DNA of 50,222 nucleotides from JALYGK01 sp036259835 (lineage in GTDB: Bacteria; Actinomycetota; UBA4738): the NCBI GenBank assembly GCA_036259835.1, contig DATABA010000076.1, forward strand, positions 1-50,222, given 5' to 3'. How positions within the stretch are numbered: position 1 is the stretch's first letter; every line of letters starts with the position of its first letter. The position numbers and the translations under genes were made by a program. The notes under the pieces are model-generated. The model searched no databases and was not told the origin of the DNA. It was given only the letters and a program-made list of their open reading frames with translations. Below, piece after piece: positions 1-7,388 of this stretch.

Positions 1-1331
1 CCCCGCATGGACACCAGTGCAGCCAGGATGACGGTGAGACCCCCCACGTACAAGGTCATCCGGGCACCTGACAGGTCCAAGAGCTGCCCGGCGAACCTCA
101 ACGTATGGTTCCCGATGATGACGGCAAATGCGGGGAAGACCACGAGCGCCAAGAAGAGCGTCATTCGGGCAGCGATGGTCAGCGTGGCAAAGGTTCGTCC
201 TCGGAATTCGTCGGTCACGTTTTCCTGCAACATCGTGTAACCGGTTACCCAGGTAAGGCCGACACCGATCCCCACGGGGATGGCGAAGAACGCGGCCCAA
301 CCGATTCCCGGCATCGACGCGGTCACGAACAGGGCCGCCGCCGCCGAGAACATCGCCGCGTAAAACAGCTGGTCCCTCTCGACGAAGCGGAGGAAGAAGT
401 TCATGGACGCGATGCCGATCCCCATCCCGATGCCGAACGCGATGACCAGGAACCCGAACCCAGCGGAACCGGCGTTGAGCGAGTAGCGGGCGAAGATCGG
501 CCCGAGCGAGATGACCGCACCAACACCGGCGAACGCCATCACGATCCCCACCGTCATCGCGCGGACGACCGGCTGCTCACGGAGGAACCGGTAACCGTCG
601 CGGATGTCCTGGATTAGCACGCCAAACGTGAATTTCGGCATGGACGGTGAACCCGACCGAGCTAGGAGCTCGTGCCGCAGGTCCAGTCCCCACACCATCC
701 TGGCTGAGAAGAGGAAGGTGAGGGCGTTGAGCCACAGTGCGAGGAATTCGGGATGGAGATCGAAGTAGGGGATTTGGGTCCCGATGCTCGCGGAGACTCC
801 CGTAAGCGCGGTGAAAATCGCTCCGCCCAGAGGCAGAGTTCCATACGTCGTCATGAGTCCGACGGAGTTGGCGTTGGAAAGCTGCCTCCGCGGGACAAGG
901 TTCGGAACGCTCGCATCCTTGGCGGGCGTCCACAGGAGCGACAGGCACTCGATCAGGAACGAAAGGAAGAGGATGGCCGCGAGCCCCGGCATGAACGGCA
1001 TCGACGCGTACAGCGCACCGCGGCCGATGTCCGCCGCGACCATGACCCTGCGACGGTCGAACCGGTCCGCGACCGCCCCGGCGAACGGCCCGAACAATAC
1101 GGACGGAAGCAGCCGGGCCAGCATCACACCGGAGACGGCAAGACCACCGAGGCGCTGGCCTCCAAGGCGGGCAACGAGAGCTGCGACGGCAACGAACCCG
1201 ACCCAGTCGCCGAGGGACGAAACAAGCATCGCCCGCCACAGGCGCGAGAAGGATCCCTGGGTCAGAAGATCCTTCAGGCTCGCTCGTCTCGTGCCGCGCA
1301 GGGCAGCGATTTCCTCCGCTACCCCGGCCAC
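1..1331 (-). CDS. MFS transporter, C-terminus cut by window edge
   Basis: Major facilitator superfamily permease, probably an exporter of the EntS-like (MFS_3) kind; the substrate cannot be told. Reading the minus strand from a GTG at 1331 gives 443 open codons that run off the left edge. Visible signs are an N-terminal SLGDWVGF segment, the loop AGAVADRFDRRRVM between helices 2 and 3 (the classic MFS signature), and repeated hydrophobic helices of about 20 residues. The GTG is preceded by GGAG at about 7 bases and lies 12 bases after the topA stop, so it is probably co-transcribed with topA. A link in function to topoisomerase is not implied. At 443 residues the protein should be almost complete. 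Confidence 0.8.
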   Translation of the reverse strand, partial: MAGVAEEIAALRGTRRASLKDLLTQGSFSRLWRAMLVSSLGDWVGFVAVAALVARLGGQRLGGLAVSGVMLARLLPSVLFGPFAGAVADRFDRRRVMVAADIGRGALYASMPFMPGLAAILFLSFLIECLSLLWTPAKDASVPNLVPRRQLSNANSVGLMTTYGTLPLGGAIFTALTGVSASIGTQIPYFDLHPEFLALWLNALTFLFSARMVWGLDLRHELLARSGSPSMPKFTFGVLIQDIRDGYRFLREQPVVRAMTVGIVMAFAGVGAVISLGPIFARYSLNAGSAGFGFLVIAFGIGMGIGIASMNFFLRFVERDQLFYAAMFSAAAALFVTASMPGIGWAAFFAIPVGIGVGLTWVTGYTMLQENVTDEFRGRTFATLTIAARMTLFLALVVFPAFAVIIGNHTLRFAGQLLDLSGARMTLYVGGLTVILAALVSMR

Positions 1332-1343
1332 TGCGCTCTCCTG

Positions 1344-3728
1344 TCAGGCGTTCTTGGCAGCTGCGCGGCGCCTCGCCGTTCTTGCCCCGTTTCCGCCGGC
1401 GGCCCGCCGACCCCGGCTCTTCGGCGCGAGCGCCTTCGCGGCTTCTTCATCCAGGTCTTCACCCTCAGGACTCCAAGCTCGTCCGCAATTAGTACAGCGC
1501 CTGGCGCCACCTCGGGCCATGACCACCAGTCCCTGGCAGGCCGGACACGGGTCTGGCACAGGTGTCTGGTTCACGCTGAACTTGCATTCCGGATACCTGC
1601 TGCACGAGTAGAACGGACCGAAGCGTCCGCGGCGCTCGATCAGCTCGCCCTGCTTGCATTCCGGGCAGGTGACTCCGGTCGTCTTGACTTCCTTCTTGAT
1701 GTATTTGCATTCGGGGTAGCCGCTGCACCCGATGAAGGGACCGTACCGTCCGACCCTGCTCATCAGCGGCCGCCCACATTCTGGGCAGGTCTCATCCAAC
1801 AGTTCCGGCTCAGGGCGGGTCTGCCCGGACATCTCTCGCGTGTACGTGCACTCCGGATATTTGCGGCATCCGATGAACCGCCCGAAGCGGCCCAGCTTGA
1901 TGACGAGCTTCGACTCGCCGCGTCCCTCTTCCTGACATTTCGGACAGAGCTCGTCCAGCTCTTCCTCGGGCGGCTGGATGTCCTTGGCGCCCTTCTCGAC
2001 GCGTGGCTTGAAGTCACTGTAGAACTCGTCCAGCACGTCGACCCAGCTCGCCTTGCCCTCGGCGACGTCGTCAAGCTCCTCTTCCATCCTCGCGGTGAAC
2101 CCGATGTCCACGATCTCCGGGAAGTGCTCGACCAGCGTGTCCACGACCACCTCGCCGATGTCCTCTGGATAGAAGCGCTTGTCCTCCAGGCGGACGTACC
2201 GGCGGTCGCGAAGCGTCGAGATGGTCGGCGCGTACGTGGACGGACGGCCGATCCCGTATTCCTCCAGTGCCTTCACCAGGCTGGCTTCGGTGTAACGAGG
2301 GGGCGGCTGCGTGAAGTGCTGCTCCGGAAGGATGTCGAGAAGGCGAAGGACCTGCTCGGCCGTGAGCTGCGGGAGCGTGGCCTCGGCGTCCTCGTCGGCG
2401 GTGTCGTCGCGCCCTTCGAAGTACACCCGGCGAAAGCCGTCGAACTTGAGCGTCTGTCCCGTCGCGCGAAGCATGTATCGGAGGTCGGCATCCTTCGGCC
2501 GCGCTTCGATGTCCACCGAAACCTGGTCGAACCGCGCCTCGGCCATCTGCGAGGCGACCGTCCGCTGCCAGATCAGCCGATACAGCCGCGACTGGTTCGG
2601 GTCGAGGACGTTTTCCAACTGGTCGGGCAAGCGGCTCGCGCTGGTGGGGCGAATCGCTTCGTGCGCTTCCTGCGCCCCGCGCTGCTTCTTCTTGTATCGC
2701 CGCGGCGTGCTGAGCGCGTACTCCCCGCCGAACTGCCGGCGGACCACGTCGGCCAGTTCCTTCAGGGCCTGCTCGGCGATGTTCACAGAGTCGGTTCGCA
2801 TATAGGTGATGAGCCCAACCTGCCCCTCGCCGGGAACGTTGATGCCCTCATAAAGGCGCTGGGCCACCTGCATCGTCTTGCGCGCCGAGAACCCGAGCTT
2901 CCGCGCCGCCTCCTGTTGGAGCGTCGAGGTCGTGAAGGGGGCGGCTGGCGTCCGCTTGACTTCTCGCTGGCGAACCTCCAGCACTCGGTAATCCGCGTCT
3001 CGCAGCCGAGCGGCGTGCTGCTGCGCCTCGTCTTGCGTCCGAAGGACCAATCCCTTCTTGTCCGGCGACGCGGCGAGCTTTTCCTCTCCGACCTGGATGA
3101 GCCGGGCCAGGAACGGAAGCTCCTGCTCCGTCGGGGTGAGTCGAGCGTCGATGCTCCAGTACTCGACCGGAACGAACGCCCGAATCTCGCGCTCCCGATC
3201 GACGATCAACCGAAGCGCGACCGACTGGACGCGCCCCGCCGAAAGCGCGCGGCGAAGCCGCTTCGAAAGAAGCGGGGAGAGCTCGTATCCGACGATCCGG
3301 TCCAGGATTCGTCTGGTCTGTTGCGCATCGACCAGATGGAAGTCGATGCGACGCGGCTCCCGGAACGCTTGCTGCACTGCGTCCTTGGTGATCTCGGTGA
3401 ACGTCACCCGGTTCGCGGCCCGAGGGTCGGCTCCGATTGCCTCGGCGACGTGCCACGCGATGGCTTCCCCCTCGCGGTCGAAGTCGGTGGCCAACCAGAG
3501 GCTCTCGGCCTTGCCGAACGCCTTTTTGAGCTGGCCGACGGTTTCTTTCTTCTCGTGAGGGATGACGTATTCGGGATGAAAGGCGTCGTCGAGGTCCACG
3601 CCCATGCGATCTTCGGGTAGATCCCGGATGTGGCCTTTGCTCGCCGCGATGGCGTAGTCAGACCCGAGATATCGCTCCAGGGTCTTCGCCTTTGTCGGCG
3701 ACTCGACGATGACAAGTTGTTTTGGCAT
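1344..3728 (-). CDS. topA: DNA topoisomerase I (type IA)
   Basis: Relaxes negative supercoils by cutting one DNA strand through a 5'-phosphotyrosine link. The 794-residue product starts MPKQLVIVESPTKAK, the Toprim domain, with the acidic triad in TDFDREGE (D82, D84, E86). The catalytic tyrosine is Y309 in GLITYMRTDS. The C-terminal part carries three four-cysteine zinc-ribbon repeats (pattern CPxC...GCxxYPxC) around residues 585-720, a fourth degenerate one (CPAC...CTNC), then an Arg/Ala-rich basic tail, as is common in actinobacterial TopA. Length fits the family. Weak AAGAG element 6 bases before the ATG. The 160-base gap to dedA is a divergent promoter region in which I saw no clear box. 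Confidence 0.97.
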   Translation of the reverse strand: MPKQLVIVESPTKAKTLERYLGSDYAIAASKGHIRDLPEDRMGVDLDDAFHPEYVIPHEKKETVGQLKKAFGKAESLWLATDFDREGEAIAWHVAEAIGADPRAANRVTFTEITKDAVQQAFREPRRIDFHLVDAQQTRRILDRIVGYELSPLLSKRLRRALSAGRVQSVALRLIVDREREIRAFVPVEYWSIDARLTPTEQELPFLARLIQVGEEKLAASPDKKGLVLRTQDEAQQHAARLRDADYRVLEVRQREVKRTPAAPFTTSTLQQEAARKLGFSARKTMQVAQRLYEGINVPGEGQVGLITYMRTDSVNIAEQALKELADVVRRQFGGEYALSTPRRYKKKQRGAQEAHEAIRPTSASRLPDQLENVLDPNQSRLYRLIWQRTVASQMAEARFDQVSVDIEARPKDADLRYMLRATGQTLKFDGFRRVYFEGRDDTADEDAEATLPQLTAEQVLRLLDILPEQHFTQPPPRYTEASLVKALEEYGIGRPSTYAPTISTLRDRRYVRLEDKRFYPEDIGEVVVDTLVEHFPEIVDIGFTARMEEELDDVAEGKASWVDVLDEFYSDFKPRVEKGAKDIQPPEEELDELCPKCQEEGRGESKLVIKLGRFGRFIGCRKYPECTYTREMSGQTRPEPELLDETCPECGRPLMSRVGRYGPFIGCSGYPECKYIKKEVKTTGVTCPECKQGELIERRGRFGPFYSCSRYPECKFSVNQTPVPDPCPACQGLVVMARGGARRCTNCGRAWSPEGEDLDEEAAKALAPKSRGRRAAGGNGARTARRRAAAKNA

Positions 3729-3890
3729 ATCGAACTCTTCGGTTCTTCAGGGGGGTGACTCGAGCCTCACTCTACGGTATGGCCCTGACGCCCCCCGATA
3801 ACGCACTTTCGCAAGGGATTGTTCCCGTTCTGCCCCGGGTTCACTGCTAGCCTCGGTTGCTCACCCCGAATAGCGCAGGTAGGAGCGTAG

Positions 3891-4580
3891 TTGGAGCACT
3901 TCATCAGGACGGCGATCGAGGACTACGGGTACCTGGCCGTGTTCGTCCTCATGGTGTTGGAGTCGGCGTGCATCCCGATTCCGAGTGAGATCACCATGCT
4001 CTTCGGCGGCGCCGCGGCCAACGCCACCTTCGCCGCGACGTTGCCCGGCGAGCCGGCCCACCTGAACTTCATCGCGATCGGCTTGGTTGGCGCCGTGGCG
4101 AACCTGGTTGGATCGTGGATCGCGTACTGGATCGGGCTGCGGGGTGGACGGCCGCTCATCGAACGATGGGGTCGATACGTCTTTCTACGTCCGCACGAAC
4201 TGGACCGCGCCGAGGCGTGGTTCGCCGACCACGGCGAGGCGGCGGTGTTCGTGTCTCGCCTCCTACCTGTGATCCGAACCTTCATCAGCGTGCCGGCGGG
4301 CGTCGCGAAGATGCCGTTCGGCAAGTTCACGATCTACACGTTCCTCGGATGTCTGCCGTGGACCTTTGCGCTTGCCGGTATCGGCTACGCCGTCGGGAGC
4401 CGGTGGCACATCGTCGAGCGGTATTTCCGGCCAATCGCCATCGTCATCGGGCTCATTTGCGTTGCGGTGGCCGCATGGTGGCTGGTCAAGAGGTTCCGCG
4501 CGAAGCGCGCCGGGGAAGCTGCCGCGAGCACGGTAGAGCAAACCTCCGACGAGAGCAGCTCCGCTGGCGTGACTAAATGA
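3891..4580 (+). CDS. DedA family membrane protein
   Basis: DedA/SNARE-associated (PF09335) integral membrane protein of 229 residues. Members act as lipid carriers or flippases (undecaprenyl phosphate or phospholipid) and affect envelope homeostasis; the substrate here is unknown. Motifs seen: ESACIPIPSE near residue 26, a GRPLIERWG stretch, and FVSRLLPVIRTFISVPAGVAKM near 120-140 with the conserved arginines and PAG. Several hydrophobic helices, and a charged, Ser/Glu-rich C-terminal tail. The start is TTG at 3891, chosen because AGGAG sits 5 bases upstream and no ATG fits. The stop overlaps the end of the convergent DsrE gene by 8 bases. Confidence 0.9.
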   Translation: MEHFIRTAIEDYGYLAVFVLMVLESACIPIPSEITMLFGGAAANATFAATLPGEPAHLNFIAIGLVGAVANLVGSWIAYWIGLRGGRPLIERWGRYVFLRPHELDRAEAWFADHGEAAVFVSRLLPVIRTFISVPAGVAKMPFGKFTIYTFLGCLPWTFALAGIGYAVGSRWHIVERYFRPIAIVIGLICVAVAAWWLVKRFRAKRAGEAAASTVEQTSDESSSAGVTK

Positions 4581-5082
4581 ACAGCTGGACGGAGGCGTCC
4601 TTCATCTCGAGGAGCGCCGTGGCGGCGCCGACCGGCTCTTCCAGGCCATCGATCAGATCATCCTTGGTGAGTCCGAGGAGATCCATCGTCATCTGACAGG
4701 GGATGAGCCGGACGCCCGTCTCCTGCGCCAGCTCGAGCAGCTCGCGCGGGTTGGGCACCTTGTTGTCTTTCGCCAGCGACTTCATCATCCAGGGGCCGGC
4801 CCCGGCGAAGTTCAGCTTGGAGAGCTTCAGCTTGTCGATGCCGCCGGGGTTGATCACCGAGAGCCCCTTCTGCATCCAGTGATTCCCGGTAATCCGCTTT
4901 CCGTCCTTCACCAGGGGGAACAGCCCCCAGAACGTGAAGAACACCGATGCTTCCATCCCAGAGGCCGCGGCCGTCGTGGACAGGATCAGCGTGGGCCAGA
5001 TTCGATCCAGGTCGCCGCTCCACGCGATGATCGAGAGCTTGTCGTTCTTCTCGGTTCCGTTGCCGTTGACTGTTTCGGCCAT
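4573..5082 (-). CDS. DsrE/DsrF/DrsH-like family protein
   Basis: 169-residue member of the DsrE/DsrF/DrsH-like group (COG2210), sulfur-relay proteins that carry persulfides on a cysteine. The segment SIIAWSGDLDRIWPTLILST at 17-36 is the first strand and helix of the fold, and ASVFFTFWGLFPL follows. Only one family-typical cysteine is seen, C129 in RLIPCQMTMDLLG, the expected position for the active thiol. It follows the tusA-like gene by 9 bases on the same strand, so the two probably form an operon and a sulfur-transfer pair. The sulfur acceptor is unknown. Confidence 0.88.
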   Translation of the reverse strand: MAETVNGNGTEKNDKLSIIAWSGDLDRIWPTLILSTTAAASGMEASVFFTFWGLFPLVKDGKRITGNHWMQKGLSVINPGGIDKLKLSKLNFAGAGPWMMKSLAKDNKVPNPRELLELAQETGVRLIPCQMTMDLLGLTKDDLIDGLEEPVGAATALLEMKDASVQLFI

Positions 5083-5091
5083 CGGTGTCTC

Positions 5092-5322
5092 CTAGCTCTT
5101 GCGGAGGACGAAGCGGAAGACGCCGTTGTCCTCTGTTTGCTCGATCAATTGGTTTCCGGTCGTCTTGCTCCACGCCGGGAAGTCCGAAAGCGCTCCACGG
5201 TCCGTCGCCAGGACCTCGAGTATCTGGCCTGAGTCCAGCGTCTTGATGGCCTGGGAAGCACGGACGATGGGAAGAGGACAAGACTGGCCCCGTACGTCGA
5301 GCGTCTGGGTTACCTGTGCCAT
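5092..5322 (-). CDS. TusA-family sulfurtransferase
   Basis: Small sulfur-carrier protein (76 residues) of the TusA/YedF/SirA family. It has the hallmark motif LDVRGQSCPLPIV, with the persulfide-carrying cysteine at C15, followed by a helix and the AWSKTTGNQLI segment typical of the second helix. I start it at the ATG at 5322 because GGAGG lies 8 bases upstream; an upstream in-frame GTG at 5331 would place that sequence inside the gene. It lies 9 bases before the DsrE-like gene, and a good promoter is visible upstream at 5361-5390. Likely role: handing sulfur to the DsrE-like partner (inference from the pairing). Confidence 0.9.
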   Translation of the reverse strand: MAQVTQTLDVRGQSCPLPIVRASQAIKTLDSGQILEVLATDRGALSDFPAWSKTTGNQLIEQTEDNGVFRFVLRKS

Positions 5323-5360
5323 GCTCACCACCTCCCTTGTCGCGCCGTCGTGGAGGACTA

Positions 5361-5390
5361 ATTCTATTGGGCTAGTCGGATTTCTGTCGA
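5361..5390 (-). promoter_or_regulatory. Promoter of the tusA-dsrE pair
   Basis: On the minus strand TCGACA (5390-5385, -35) and TAGAAT (5366-5361, -10) are spaced by 18 bases, close to the housekeeping consensus. Transcription would begin near 5354, giving a leader of about 30 bases with the strong ribosome site of the tusA-like gene. An inverted repeat GACTA...TAGTC (5356-5360 and 5373-5377) overlaps the -10 box and could be an operator. Confidence 0.5.
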
Positions 5391-5427
5391 GAGACTGATT
5401 CCCTTTGCTGCCAGGGAAAATCGCCCT

Positions 5428-6789
5428 ATGAGCGGTTCAAATGCGGTGGTCCGACCGCCAGGCCCGGGGAACCTCTTTCGGCGAGGCGAGCTCTTCTCCG
5501 CCAGGCGGGACCCCCTCGGTTTCCTGGTCTCCGTGGCGTCGCGGTACGGAGACATCTCCTATTTCAAGGGCGGGCCCTTCGAGGTCTACTTCCTTACCCA
5601 TCCCGACCATGTGCGGGATGTCCTGACCACCCACCACCACCGGTTCATGAAGGGGCAGGGCATCCAGGAGATGAAGCGACTGCTCGGCGAAGGGCTGCTG
5701 ACCAGCGAGGACCCGATGCACAAGCGGCAGCGGCGGCTCATTCAACCGATGTTTCATCACAGCCGGATCTCGGCCTATGGCGACGTGATGGTTCGGCACG
5801 CGAACGACCTGGGCGCGGCGTGGCGTGACGGCGAAGTTCTCGACGTCCACGAGCAAATGATGAAGCTCACGCTTTCCATCGTGGGGAAGTGTCTGTTCGA
5901 CACGGACATCGGCGACTCGGCGGCGAGGCGCGTGGGCGACGCGCTCACCGCGGCGCTCGAACTATTCGGCAAATTCCAGAGCTTCCCGTTCACGGACCTG
6001 TTGATGCGACTACCGATCCCGGCCAAGCGGCGGTTCTTCGAGGCGAAGGAATCGCTCGACTCGATCGTCTTCGGCATGATCGACGAGCGCCGCGCAACCG
6101 GCGATCGAGGAGACCTCCTCTCCACCTTGCTGACCGTTCAGGACGAAGAAGAAACGAGGGGCGGCATGTCGGATCAGCAGGTTCGCGATGAAGCAATGAC
6201 GATTCTGTTGGCCGGCCACGAGACGACCGCGAACGCGCTCACCTGGACCTGGTATCTGCTTTCGCAGCATCCCGACGTCGAACGGAAGCTCCACGACGAG
6301 GTCGGCGCGGTCGTTGGTGATCGCCTTCCGTCGGCGCGGGACCTGCCCCAGCTTCCGTATGCCGAACGAATCCTCTCCGAGGCGATGCGCCTGTATCCGC
6401 CAGCGTGGGTCCTCGGACGAAAGGCGCTCGATGAGCACGAGGTCGACGGCTACGTCATTCCGGGAGGTTCACTGGTCCTGCTCAGCCCCTACGTCGTCCA
6501 GCACGACGCCAGATGGTTCCGGGACCCGTACGGCTTCGACCCTGACCGGTGGACACCCGAAGAACAGCGAGCTCGACCGAAACACGCGTACTTTCCGTTC
6601 GGGGGCGGACCGAGGTTGTGCATCGGAGAGTCGTTCGCCTGGATGGAAGGAGTGCTTGTTATGGTGACGTTGGCTCGGCGGTGGCGATTCAGCCTGGAGC
6701 GAGGGCACCCCGTCGGCCTACAGCCCGCCGTGACGCTCCGGCCGAAGCACGGCATGCGAATGGTCCTCGAACGACGGAAGAACGGCTAG
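5428..6789 (+). CDS. Cytochrome P450
   Basis: Heme-thiolate monooxygenase, 453 residues, usual length for the family. Key motifs are all present: oxygen-activation helix LLAGHETTANA (AGHETT, 262-267), the ExxR pair in SEAMRLYPPAW (E318, R321), PERF-like region FDPDRW, and the heme loop FPFGGGPRLCIGESFA with the axial cysteine C398. There is no N-terminal membrane anchor, so it is soluble. The HRFMKGQGIQEMKRLLGEGLL region resembles bacterial P450s close to the CYP4/CYP102-like branch that often act on fatty acids or lipids. No ferredoxin or reductase is encoded nearby. Divergent from the tusA pair; its stop overlaps the convergent HD gene by 4 bases. The substrate is unknown. Confidence 0.95.
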   Translation: MSGSNAVVRPPGPGNLFRRGELFSARRDPLGFLVSVASRYGDISYFKGGPFEVYFLTHPDHVRDVLTTHHHRFMKGQGIQEMKRLLGEGLLTSEDPMHKRQRRLIQPMFHHSRISAYGDVMVRHANDLGAAWRDGEVLDVHEQMMKLTLSIVGKCLFDTDIGDSAARRVGDALTAALELFGKFQSFPFTDLLMRLPIPAKRRFFEAKESLDSIVFGMIDERRATGDRGDLLSTLLTVQDEEETRGGMSDQQVRDEAMTILLAGHETTANALTWTWYLLSQHPDVERKLHDEVGAVVGDRLPSARDLPQLPYAERILSEAMRLYPPAWVLGRKALDEHEVDGYVIPGGSLVLLSPYVVQHDARWFRDPYGFDPDRWTPEEQRARPKHAYFPFGGGPRLCIGESFAWMEGVLVMVTLARRWRFSLERGHPVGLQPAVTLRPKHGMRMVLERRKNG

Positions 6790-7331
6790 AGGCCGATCTC
6801 CGGAGCGACCTCCTGCACCCCTTCAATCCCCAATCCGACGAACTCGTCCAGCGAAAGCCCGAGGTGCTCCTCTGCCTGGGCGATCTCGTCGCGGTTCACG
6901 CCAGTCGCAAATGCCTTGTCCTTCAGCTTCTTCTTCACCGACGACACTTTCATCCCGGCAGAACGTTCGGGACGTACCAGCGCCGCCGCCACCAGGAGCC
7001 CCGCCACGGCATCGGCCGCCACGATCGCCTTCGACATCCGATCGCTCTGGTACTCGGGATGGGCGTGGGCCAGCACGCCGTTGACCACCCGCTCATCGAG
7101 CCCCTGCTCGCGGAGCCACTCGGCCGCCAGATACGCATGCCGGTCCGGGTCGTCCGCCGTCTGATCCTGATCGAGGTCATGGAAGAGCCCGGTCAGGGCC
7201 CACAGATCCTGGTCCTCGCCGAAGTGGCGGCCGAGGCGCCGCATCACGCCTTCCACGCTGACCAGGTGCCGGTAGGTCGTGTCCTTATCCGTCTTTTGTT
7301 TGGCGAACGCCCGAGCTTGATCCAGATCCAT
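6786..7331 (-). CDS. HD-domain protein (putative phosphohydrolase)
   Basis: 181-residue HD-superfamily protein. The metal-binding pattern H...HD...D is visible as H22 (YRHLVSVEGVM), H51-D52 (LFHDLDQD) and D107 (VAADAVAG), with a second histidine cluster in LAHAHPEY. This resembles the small HDIG proteins of unknown substrate found across bacteria. The ATG at 7331 was chosen because GAGGAG lies 8 bases upstream; a longer open frame to 7454 would overlap the divergent transporter gene and lacks a ribosome site. The C-terminus overlaps the P450 stop codon tail to tail by 4 bases. Confidence 0.85.
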   Translation of the reverse strand: MDLDQARAFAKQKTDKDTTYRHLVSVEGVMRRLGRHFGEDQDLWALTGLFHDLDQDQTADDPDRHAYLAAEWLREQGLDERVVNGVLAHAHPEYQSDRMSKAIVAADAVAGLLVAAALVRPERSAGMKVSSVKKKLKDKAFATGVNRDEIAQAEEHLGLSLDEFVGLGIEGVQEVAPEIGL

Positions 7332-7373
7332 CGATAGCTCTCCTCGGCGAACACTATGCCCGAACGACGGACC

Positions 7374-7379
7374 TAGAAT
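7374..7379 (+). promoter_or_regulatory. -10 box of the KimA-like transporter gene
   Basis: TAGAAT ends 9 bases before the ATG at 7389. No Shine-Dalgarno sequence fits in between, so transcription probably starts at or within a few bases of the ATG (leaderless mRNA). The -35 box is not recognisable. Confidence 0.45.
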
Positions 7380-7388
7380 CGAGAGCCA

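Noticed and set aside
753..3620. 955-codon open frame on the plus strand across topA
   Set aside because: It is the antisense shadow of topA, kept open by high GC; the product is low-complexity Arg/Leu-rich without any domain, while topA on the other strand has complete motifs.
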